From: Skermania sp. ID1734
GTDB taxonomy: Bacteria; Actinomycetota; Actinomycetes; Mycobacteriales; Mycobacteriaceae
DNA: 64,000 bases
Direction: 5' to 3'
Assembly: GCF_007489285.1 (NCBI RefSeq)
Contig: NZ_VLIY01000001.1
Span: forward strand, 124,001 to 188,000
The notes beneath the pieces were generated by a model, which was not told where the DNA came from, searched no databases, and worked only from the letters and a program-made list of their open reading frames with translations. Both the position numbers and the translations under genes were made by a program. Numbering within the stretch: position 1 is the first letter of the stretch; the number at the start of each line of letters is the position of its first letter. Positions 57,679-64,000 of the stretch are shown one piece after another.

Positions 57679-58389
57679 TCACCACTGCCCGTAGTCGGGC
57701 TTCAGGATCGTGTTGAGGTCGACGCCGATGCCGTCGACCGAATGCTGATCTATTTCGAACTGGTGCAGGTGCGCTGCCGGATGCACATAGCCGGCCGGCG
57801 TGCCCCAATTGTGTTGCCAGAACCATGATCCGAGCCCGGCCTTGATTGCCCGGTCGATGGTCGGCGAGTTCGCGTATACCCCGGTGTTCTGCTTGCCGAC
57901 CACCGACTCCCAGCCCTGTAAATAGGGCGCGATCATGGAGTCGAACTCGTCGTCGGTCGGGTTGTCATCGATCGAGGCGTAGATCGGCTTGTCGGTGGGC
58001 CCACCGGCGGCCTTGTGCAGTTCCAGGCCCCGCGCGGCGTGCTGCTTGCCCGCCTCGAGTCCGCCGCGCCAGTCCGCCGTCGGGCCCTTGCCGTATTGGT
58101 AGCAGGACACGATCTTCAGGCCAATAGCGCGCAGCGACTGCACCTCGTCGGCCTCCAACGGTTTGCCGAGCATCCACTCGGCTCCCTTCCGACGATCCGA
58201 CACGTAGCGGATGGCGCCGGCGTAGCCGGCATCCTTGATGGCCTGGGCAGATGGCACGCCGGCCGCATAGTCGATGAGTGTGCCGAGGTCGTCTGCGCGC
58301 GCCCGTGCCATGTTGCCGAGTGCGCCGAAACCGACCACCGCGGAGCCTACTGCCGCGTACCGAAACAGATTGCGCCGGGAAACCTGCAT
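57679..58389 (-). CDS. Tat-exported DUF1906 glycoside-hydrolase-like protein
   Basis: A 236-residue protein. MQVSRRNLFRYAAVGSAVV is a clear twin-arginine signal, with a cleavage site near ARADD. The rest is DUF1906: TLIDYAAGVPSAQAIKDAGY, AIRYVSDRRKGAEWML, VSCYQYGKGPTADWRGG and PIYASIDDNPTDDEF, a TIM-barrel of lysozyme-like type. Rv2525c of M. tuberculosis is a Tat substrate of this family tied to wall stress. A carbohydrate-active role at the wall is likely. Confidence 0.88.
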   Translation of the reverse strand: MQVSRRNLFRYAAVGSAVVGFGALGNMARARADDLGTLIDYAAGVPSAQAIKDAGYAGAIRYVSDRRKGAEWMLGKPLEADEVQSLRAIGLKIVSCYQYGKGPTADWRGGLEAGKQHAARGLELHKAAGGPTDKPIYASIDDNPTDDEFDSMIAPYLQGWESVVGKQNTGVYANSPTIDRAIKAGLGSWFWQHNWGTPAGYVHPAAHLHQFEIDQHSVDGIGVDLNTILKPDYGQW

Positions 58390-58544
58390 TACGCCCTCGT
58401 CTTGCGAGTTGGTGGGAGCTGTCGGCGCGCCTTCCCCATTAACAATCAGCGCGCCGATAGCGTTGATCGTTTACATATTTCACCACAATCACTTCAGCTT
58501 CGCCAGAAACTTCTGAAGCTCTTGCCCCTTCAGTAACAAAGAAG

Positions 58545-58588
58545 CCGTGCGTGAATCTTCACCCTCCGCGGGGGAAAATCACGCACGG
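58545..58588. terminator. imperfect hairpin related to the dapD terminator
   Basis: CCGTGCGTGA (58545-58554) pairs with TCACGCACGG (58579-58588); the inner stem is imperfect around a CTCCGCGG loop region. It lies just after the minus-strand hypothetical gene ending at 58595. The core GTGCGTGAA is shared with the hairpin at 26209-26260. Confidence 0.65.
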
Positions 58589-58594
58589 ACGCCG

Positions 58595-59770
58595 TTAGGC
58601 GTTGTCGACGCGCTCAGCCACGTCGACGATCCGACCGCTCGGGTCGGCCGTTTCGTCGCGAACGGTCGCCGCGACCTGTTCACGCAGTTGTTTCTTCACG
58701 CCTCCGACCGCGCCGAGTACGTGGGCGCCGAAACCCTTGGCCGTCAAGTCGATCGAGATGTCGTCGGCCTGCACTGGCACCACATCGATGACGATGGACA
58801 GCGGCGCCGCGGCCCGCGCGTTGAGGACAAGCGGAATGTCGATGCGGGCTTCGTAATGGTTGTCGCGCGGAGCCGAGATGACCATGTCCAAGCCGATGGG
58901 GATCAGCAGATCGAAACTGACGTACTCGCCGCCGGGCCGGTCGCTCACCTTCGGCAACCGCATGGCGCCGTCTGCGCGCACGGTGACCATCTCCTTCGGA
59001 CCCGTCTTCAGCGGTCCGAAGGAGATTTCCCGGCCGTCCATGTCCGCGACCGCGTTCTGAATACGCTCACGAGTCACCGCCTCCCGGAAGAACCGGCGAC
59101 CGAACTCGCCATAGTCGATCCAGGTGAAGTCCGCGCTGGTGCGGGTTACCGGTGGGGTGTCATTGATGCGCTGGGCGATATCGAACACGCGCCCGTTGAC
59201 CGACCCGGGATCGCGCAGCATGGCGTTGATCCGGGTCGCCACCTCCCGTCGAATGCTCTCCCCCATCGGCGCGAGGATTCGCTGCCAGGCCGCGCCGAGC
59301 GCCTCCGCCTTGATCACCAGTCGGACATCGTCGTCGGTAATGGACGGGATGTCGATGACGATCAGCAGTGGATCGGCGGCCCGAGCGTGCATTTCGAGAT
59401 CGATCTCAACACCGACCTCGATGCGCACCTCCTGGCCGAGGGCATTGATCGTCACCACCAGTGCGGCAGGAACTTCCACGTCGAACGCCACCTGGTCGCC
59501 CTCGTGTTGACGAACCTTGGGCTGTCCGATGTCACCGTCCGCCCGGAAGCCCGCCAACAGACCGATTTGGATCGGCCCGATCTTGATACCGCGCCCCGCA
59601 ATGCCGTTGACAGCGTTGGAGATCCGGTCGATCGTGACGGCCCGCCGGAAGAATTCCGCGCCGAACTCTTCGTAGCTGATCCAGGTGATGGGCGCGGCCG
59701 GCGCCGCGGCCTCCCGAACTTCGGAATCGGTCATTCTGGGCTGCCGGTCCTTACTGTCGGTGCTGGTCAC
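58595..59770 (-). CDS. hypothetical protein with two tandem homologous domains
   Basis: A 391-residue protein of two copies of a ~185-residue domain. Copy A starts near 28 with ITWISYEEFGAEFFRRAVTI, copy B near 218 with FTWIDYGEFGRRFFREAVTR. Each goes on with a (K/S)IGP-like turn, a VSFDLLIPIGLDMVI/VAFDVEVPAALVVTI strand pair, a D(I/V)PSI- or DVVPV-type strand and a helical end with a DPGSVNGRVFDIAQRIN-like close. There is no signal peptide. The beta strands and terminal helix recall lipid-binding TULIP/DUF2993-like proteins, but this is only a guess. Not recognised. Confidence 0.78.
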   Translation of the reverse strand: MTSTDSKDRQPRMTDSEVREAAAPAAPITWISYEEFGAEFFRRAVTIDRISNAVNGIAGRGIKIGPIQIGLLAGFRADGDIGQPKVRQHEGDQVAFDVEVPAALVVTINALGQEVRIEVGVEIDLEMHARAADPLLIVIDIPSITDDDVRLVIKAEALGAAWQRILAPMGESIRREVATRINAMLRDPGSVNGRVFDIAQRINDTPPVTRTSADFTWIDYGEFGRRFFREAVTRERIQNAVADMDGREISFGPLKTGPKEMVTVRADGAMRLPKVSDRPGGEYVSFDLLIPIGLDMVISAPRDNHYEARIDIPLVLNARAAAPLSIVIDVVPVQADDISIDLTAKGFGAHVLGAVGGVKKQLREQVAATVRDETADPSGRIVDVAERVDNA

Positions 59771-59868
59771 ACGGGTTGGCGTTACGCCGCGTTACGGGCG
59801 GGTCAACAATACGCCGGGAGCCCGTCGTGCGCGGCGGAAAATGACCCGCAGCGATTGCCGACGGCAGC

Positions 59869-60090
59869 TCAGCCCTGGGGCTCCTGGATCTCGGGACCGT
59901 CGGAGAGCAACTTGTCGCGGACGAACCGGGCGAGTTCCTTGACCGCCTCGTGGTCGTACAGGTCGATAGTGCGACCCGCATTTTCCCGATCGGTGATCCA
60001 GCGCTCGATGGCCTCATGGATTACCGAGCCGACGACCATTCGCTTCAGGCTGACGATCTCTCCGGCCGACGATTGCACACTCTCAGTCAT
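59869..60090 (-). CDS. hypothetical 73-residue helical protein
   Basis: A small, mostly helical, charged protein: SLKRMVVGSVIHEAIERWIT, then HEAVKELARFVRDKLLSDG. It lies 98 bases upstream of the tandem-domain gene on the same strand and may be in one operon with it. Its ATG overlaps the stop of a short upstream frame (ATGA). No known family was recognised. Confidence 0.55.
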   Translation of the reverse strand: MTESVQSSAGEIVSLKRMVVGSVIHEAIERWITDRENAGRTIDLYDHEAVKELARFVRDKLLSDGPEIQEPQG

Positions 60091-60155
60091 CGCCGCTGAC
60101 CTGTGGGGTCGTCCACGGGGCGCGCGGCAGTCGGAACTGTCTGCTCATCGGTCAT
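60087..60155 (-). CDS. possible 22-residue leader ORF
   Basis: An ATG at 60155 opens MTDEQTVPTAARPVDDPTGQ and two Arg, ending in a TGA that overlaps the next ATG (ATGA). The overlap suggests a leader peptide coupled to the helical protein, or alternatively an upstream piece of the same protein in another frame. No clear ribosome site was seen (GTGAAC before the ATG). Weak call. Confidence 0.25.
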   Translation of the reverse strand: MTDEQTVPTAARPVDDPTGQRR

Positions 60156-60282
60156 GTTCACCGATCCTGTCACTTTTCACCTCGGCAGAGTGGATGTTCT
60201 CTGTGCGCTGTTACCCCATTCTGCTAAATCCATTTCGGTTCGGTACCCGCCGGGTCTGTTAGCTGCTTGCTAATGTGCGTGG

Positions 60283-61527
60283 ATGACGTCTGCAGATCTC
60301 AACGGCGAGAAGCGGACCGGCAGCGAAACCGACGCGGATCCCATCCCGACCGTCGTACCCAACGTTTCCGGCCATGACGCGACCGCCAACGGCCTTCCGT
60401 CCCTTCGCGAACTGTCCCTGCGTGACCGGGCGATCGTCAGTTCGTCCGCGCTGGCCGATGTGGGGCTGCGCACCGGAGCAGCTTCGCTGATCGCCGGCGC
60501 GATCGCTCCACACGCCCTGAATCCGCGGACCGCCCGACGTGAACGCGCCGACCTCGCGTTTTACGCCGAGCTCGCGCGCGAGCAGAACCCGGAGCTGTCG
60601 TTTCCACGGCCGACCGCGCAGCCGAAGATCCGGTCGCGGCCCGCGAACCTGGTCGCCCGGGCGATGACCCACGGTCCGGTCCACACGCTGAGTTTCGAGA
60701 GCCCGTTCCAGCCGATCAATCCGCGGCTGCGTCGGCAGTGGAAGTCGATGACCCGCAACAATGTCGCTTGCGCTCAGTACTGGCGGCACCCGGACGGCCC
60801 ACGCCCGACGCTGTGCGTCATCCACGGCTTCCTGGCGTCGCCATATCTGTTGAACAGCATGTTCTTTCAGCTGCCGTGGTTCTACAAGTCCGGGTTCGAC
60901 GTGCTGCTCTACACCCTGCCCTTCCACGGCGCACGGGCGCACCGGCTGTCTCCGTTCAGCGGTTACGGCTACTTCTCGCACGGACTGTCCGGATTCGGCG
61001 AAGCCATGGGACAAGCCGTGCACGACTTCCGGGTGTTCCTCGACTACCTCCAAGCCGAGGGAGTCACTGACGTCGGGCTGACCGGTATCTCACTGGGCGG
61101 CTACACCACCGCGCTGCTGGCCGCCGTCGAGGACCGCCTTCGGGTGGTCATGCCCAACGTCCCCGTGGTCGACGTCGCGGACCTGATCGAAAGTTGGTTC
61201 CCGGCTTCGGTGTTGCTCGACCACGGCATCCGAACCGCCGGGGTGAGCGCAGACGAATACCGCGCGGGCGTCGCATACCACTCGCCGCTGAACTACGCGC
61301 CGCTCGTCGCCAAGGAACGCCGGTTGATCATCACCGGTCTCGGAGATCGGCTGGCTCCCCCACAGCAGTCGGAGAAGCTCTGGCTGCACTGGGATCGGTG
61401 TGCGCTGCACTGGTTCCCGGGCAATCACATCCTGCACGTCAGTCAGCCCGACTATCTGCGCCGGATGACACACTTCATGCGCGACAACGACTTCATGCCG
61501 CCGCAGTGGCGTCCGGCAGTGGCCTGA
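60283..61527 (+). CDS. alpha/beta hydrolase (ABHD18-like)
   Basis: A 414-residue protein. LCVIHGFLASPYLLNSMFF (oxyanion HG), LLYTLPFHGARAHRLSPFSG and the nucleophile motif TGISLGGYTTALLAAVED (GISLG) define an alpha/beta hydrolase. The last His is likely in FPGNHILHVSQPDYLR. An N-terminal ~100-residue helical part is unlike small lipases, and the layout resembles the ABHD18-type family (PF09752). No signal peptide or membrane helix. It is probably an esterase of unknown substrate. It is divergent from the helical protein at 59.9-60.1 kb and convergent with the ClC gene. Confidence 0.82.
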   Translation: MTSADLNGEKRTGSETDADPIPTVVPNVSGHDATANGLPSLRELSLRDRAIVSSSALADVGLRTGAASLIAGAIAPHALNPRTARRERADLAFYAELAREQNPELSFPRPTAQPKIRSRPANLVARAMTHGPVHTLSFESPFQPINPRLRRQWKSMTRNNVACAQYWRHPDGPRPTLCVIHGFLASPYLLNSMFFQLPWFYKSGFDVLLYTLPFHGARAHRLSPFSGYGYFSHGLSGFGEAMGQAVHDFRVFLDYLQAEGVTDVGLTGISLGGYTTALLAAVEDRLRVVMPNVPVVDVADLIESWFPASVLLDHGIRTAGVSADEYRAGVAYHSPLNYAPLVAKERRLIITGLGDRLAPPQQSEKLWLHWDRCALHWFPGNHILHVSQPDYLRRMTHFMRDNDFMPPQWRPAVA

Positions 61528-61535
61528 GAGATTTG

Positions 61536-63587
61536 TTACGGCGCCGTGAGCAGCGCCGCGACGGCGTCGAGTTCCGCCCGACGACCGAGCAGAGTGAGCA
61601 CATCGTCGGCCGCTAGGGTGGTCGCCGCCGACGGTGGCAGCGAGGTGTCCTCCCGCAGCACACCCGCCACAATTACGCCGTCTGGCAACTGACCGTCACC
61701 GAGAGCCGAACCGACAAGCGGCGACTCGGCCGCCACGACGACGTCAGCGATCTCGACGTCGGCCGCCACCGTCGCGAATCGCCCGATCTCCTGTTGCACC
61801 GCCCTGCGATAGGCGGCGACCACTTCGCGCAAACCGATGACGCCCCGAACGTGCCGTTGCGCGTCGACGACGGGCAACCAATGTCGCTCGGGCACAAGGG
61901 CTTCGATGGCGAGGTCGACGCTGGCGTCGGGTGGCACGGTGACCGCCGCCCGGTCGACAAAATCCAACACGCAGTAGTGCCCGTCGGGATCAGATCGTCC
62001 AATCCGCGCAACTGTGCCGACGAATCGACCATCGGCATCCACGACGGGCGCGCCGGGCACCGATTCCGACTCGAGGCGGTGCATCGCTTCGGTCAACGGC
62101 AGGTCCGCAGCCAGCACCAGTCTCGGCGGCACCATCGCATCGGCCACTGCCACACCCTGAAGCAGCGGCATCGCACGGTTGAGCCGGTTGGCCATCGCGA
62201 CATCACGATTCTCCAACTGCGACCGGTAAATGGTTTCCCCGGATGCGCGCACAATCATGTACGACAGACCGACCGCGACCATCGCCGGCGCGAGCAACGT
62301 GATGCTGCCTGTCATTTCGGCAACCATGAGCATGACGGCGAGGGGCACTCGCGCAATGCTGCCGAAGCAGGACATCATGCCGACCACAACGAACGGTGCC
62401 GGGCTGTGCGGAACCGCCGGCGCGATCGGTTCGAGCAGGCGCCACACGGCCGCACCGGTGAAGGCCCCAATGACCATGCCGGGCCCGAAGATCCCGCCCG
62501 AACCACCGGACCCCACCGTGAGCGACGTGGCCACAATCTTCGCGACCGGTAAGACCAGCACCAGCCACAACGGCAGATCCAGCAGTGTCGCGCGGTTCAG
62601 CGCGTGCTGCACCCAGCCGTAGCCGCTGCCCAAGATTTGTGGAACCGCCAACGCCAGCACGCCGACCAGCAGACCACCGATGGCCGGCTTGATGATTCGA
62701 CTACCGGGTAACCGATGTGTCAGGCCGACGGTGAAGTAGAACGTCTTGGCGTAGAGCCAGCCGATGAACCCGCCCAGGATGCCGATCACCGCGAACCACA
62801 CCAGCTGGACGGGGTCGGTGAAGCGGTAATCTGTTGCCACATAACCGAATAACGGTTGGAAACCGAGAATCGAACCGTAGACGCCGTAGCTGACAATCGC
62901 GGTGAAAACACCTGGGATGATCGCCGAGAACTCGAAGTCGTCCTTGTAAACGATTGCGCCGCACAACAATGCACCGCCGAGCGGCGCCCCGAAGATCGCT
63001 CCGATCCCCGATCCGATGCCCACGGCCACCGCGATGCGGCCATCCCGCAAGGGCAGGTCGAGCCACCGGGTGAGCAGCGAGCCGAATCCCGCCGAAATCT
63101 GCGCGGTCGGGCCTTCTCGCCCGGCCGACCCGCCGGACCCGATGGTGATCGCCGAGGCGACAAGTTTGACAAGGACCGCGCGCATTCTGATCATGCGAGG
63201 ATTGGTGTTCACGGCTTCGATAGCCGCGTCGGTTCCGTGCCCCTCCGCTTCTGGCGCGAGAGTGAACACGATGAGGCCAGCCAACAACCCGCCCCCGCCG
63301 ACAACCAACGGGATGGCCCACCACCGGGTGAACCCGGCATCTCCCGTCGATCCCCCGTCGCCGTAGGCGTTCGGCGGCAGGTAGCCACCCAGTTTGTCGA
63401 GAAGAAGCGCGGTCGCCTCGCTGAGGCTCAGATAGAACACGACGGCGCCGAGACCGGCAATGACACCAATGGTCACGCCCAGAACGAGCCACTTGCGCAG
63501 GTAGCTCGACCGCCGGACCCACTCGCCGGCGCCATCGCCCGCCCGCCGCAGCGTCCGTTGCGTGGCTCCTATGACAGCGCCGGGCAT
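61536..63587 (-). CDS. ClC-family chloride channel/antiporter with CBS and TrkA_C domains
   Basis: A 683-residue protein. The ClC core (about 30-465) carries GSGGSAGREGP at 150-160, with E158 as the gating Glu, GSGGSGGIFGPGMVIGA and a third conserved motif region GIGAIFGAPLGGALL. Two CBS motifs follow (about 480-610; AMVPPRLVLAADLPLTEAMH, ALVPERHWLPVVDAQRHVRG), and a TrkA_C-like domain ends it. The CBS and TrkA_C domains suggest nucleotide or ion gating. It is transcribed away from the window edge toward the hydrolase gene. Confidence 0.92.
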   Translation of the reverse strand: MPGAVIGATQRTLRRAGDGAGEWVRRSSYLRKWLVLGVTIGVIAGLGAVVFYLSLSEATALLLDKLGGYLPPNAYGDGGSTGDAGFTRWWAIPLVVGGGGLLAGLIVFTLAPEAEGHGTDAAIEAVNTNPRMIRMRAVLVKLVASAITIGSGGSAGREGPTAQISAGFGSLLTRWLDLPLRDGRIAVAVGIGSGIGAIFGAPLGGALLCGAIVYKDDFEFSAIIPGVFTAIVSYGVYGSILGFQPLFGYVATDYRFTDPVQLVWFAVIGILGGFIGWLYAKTFYFTVGLTHRLPGSRIIKPAIGGLLVGVLALAVPQILGSGYGWVQHALNRATLLDLPLWLVLVLPVAKIVATSLTVGSGGSGGIFGPGMVIGAFTGAAVWRLLEPIAPAVPHSPAPFVVVGMMSCFGSIARVPLAVMLMVAEMTGSITLLAPAMVAVGLSYMIVRASGETIYRSQLENRDVAMANRLNRAMPLLQGVAVADAMVPPRLVLAADLPLTEAMHRLESESVPGAPVVDADGRFVGTVARIGRSDPDGHYCVLDFVDRAAVTVPPDASVDLAIEALVPERHWLPVVDAQRHVRGVIGLREVVAAYRRAVQQEIGRFATVAADVEIADVVVAAESPLVGSALGDGQLPDGVIVAGVLREDTSLPPSAATTLAADDVLTLLGRRAELDAVAALLTAP

Positions 63588-63627
63588 GACCGCACTGTAA
63601 CGCTATCGGCCGTCCGAGGCGGACAAG

Positions 63628-64000
63628 TCAGGCAATCGCAAGCCAGGCGGCCAGTCCCAGACCGCCGATGCCCACGACGATGCGCAGGACGGTCGGCGGC
63701 ACCATCCGGACGACCGGCGGTCCACACCAGCCGCCCACCAAGGCACCGAGCGCGAGAGCGAGCGCGGCCAACCAGTGCACGTGCGCGAAGATCGCAAAGT
63801 ACACCGCGGCAACGAGATTGGCGATACCAAGCAGGAAGCTCTTGAGAATCGTTGCCTGCCAGATCGTCTCGCCGGTACACAGCAGAATAGTGGCCACGAA
63901 CACCACCCCGGCTCCGGCACCGAAGTACCCGCCATAAACGGCGACGAGAAAAATCGCGACCGGCAGCAACCGGGAAGACCCCGTACCGGAAACACGCTTT
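63628..64000 (-). CDS. TauE/SafE-family permease, C-terminal part (cut by window)
   Basis: The frame is open to the window edge, so the N-terminal part lies beyond. The visible ~120 residues hold four membrane helices with VYGGYFGAGAGVVFVATILL and LKSFLLGIANLVAAVYFAIF, then GALVGGWCGPPVVRMVPPTV, the second-half motif of TauE/SafE permeases. The family exports sulfite, sulfoacetate or similar anions. A TTG at 63969 is internal and not the start. The ClC gene lies 40 bases downstream on the same strand. Confidence 0.82.
   Translation of the reverse strand, partial: KRVSGTGSSRLLPVAIFLVAVYGGYFGAGAGVVFVATILLCTGETIWQATILKSFLLGIANLVAAVYFAIFAHVHWLAALALALGALVGGWCGPPVVRMVPPTVLRIVVGIGGLGLAAWLAIA

Noticed and set aside
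58547-60262. Long open frame on the plus strand opposite the tandem-domain protein
   Set aside because: The minus-strand reading shows two homologous domains, which the plus-strand frame does not; it also spans an intergenic hairpin.

Overview
This window is high-GC actinobacterial chromosome from a mycolic-acid bacterium (order Mycobacteriales). The evidence is the gene set: mycothiol deacetylase MshB, the polyprenol-dependent PIM mannosyltransferase PimE with the lipoprotein LpqW, a fused F420 synthase FbiC, GlgC/GlgM and GpgS for alpha-glucan and methylated polysaccharide synthesis, FdxC, the SigE-RseA-HtrA-TatB block and a wax-ester/DGAT acyltransferase. From general knowledge, the order follows, inverted and interrupted, the stretch of the M. 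tuberculosis chromosome around Rv1157c-Rv1232c. No PE/PPE genes are seen, and GC-rich interspersed repeats occur between and at the edges of genes, so a Nocardia/Rhodococcus-like genus is more likely than a tubercle bacillus. This is inferred from gene content, not from a database comparison. No rRNA, tRNA, CRISPR array, transposase or prophage was recognised.

Layout. 1-5 kb: MgtE/CBS fragment, DUF1003 protein, two tandem secreted transglycosylases, Mrp. 5-10 kb: a tandem hairpin repeat, a DUF2156 membrane protein, then the envelope-stress block sigE-rseA-htrA-tatB (minus strand). 10-14 kb: O-methyltransferase, then a TetR-regulated ABC exporter. 14-25 kb: glgC/glgM, rRNA methyltransferase, DUF3117, tagA, DivIVA-like protein, gpgS-folP2-fadD6, two LOG proteins, dapE. 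25-33 kb: dapD, SnoaL/enoyl-CoA hydratase pair sharing a KstR-like operator, an F420-type oxidoreductase, FadD36-like ligase, a rhomboid-like protein, and proline-to-glutamate catabolism (proline dehydrogenase and P5C dehydrogenase). 33-37 kb: an ion transporter with two small regulatory proteins, divergent from a NarL-type two-component system. 37-46 kb: thioesterase, dapC, fdxC, fbiC, a frameshifted WS/DGAT, SanA-like protein, acyl-CoA dehydrogenase. 46-57 kb: membrane protein with UdgB, small membrane proteins, mshB-lpqW, typA, a tiny basic protein, mutT2, pterin dehydratase, pimE. 57-64 kb: secreted and hypothetical proteins, DUF1906 Tat substrate, a tandem-domain hypothetical protein, an alpha/beta hydrolase, a ClC channel and a truncated TauE-like permease.

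How it fits together. Several blocks serve the cell envelope: stress sensing (SigE/RseA/HtrA), export (TatB), wall cleavage, PIM/LAM balance (PimE, LpqW), glucan and methylglucose polysaccharides, and diaminopimelate synthesis (dapC, dapD and dapE are all here). A second theme is lipid metabolism. The least understood parts are very small signal-less peptides at 14.2, 48.9 and 57.6 kb, a Ser/Gly repeat protein at 57.2 kb, the transporter/KhtT-like/CBS/two-component module at 32.9-36.7 kb, and several strong palindromes and duplicated gene 3' ends.
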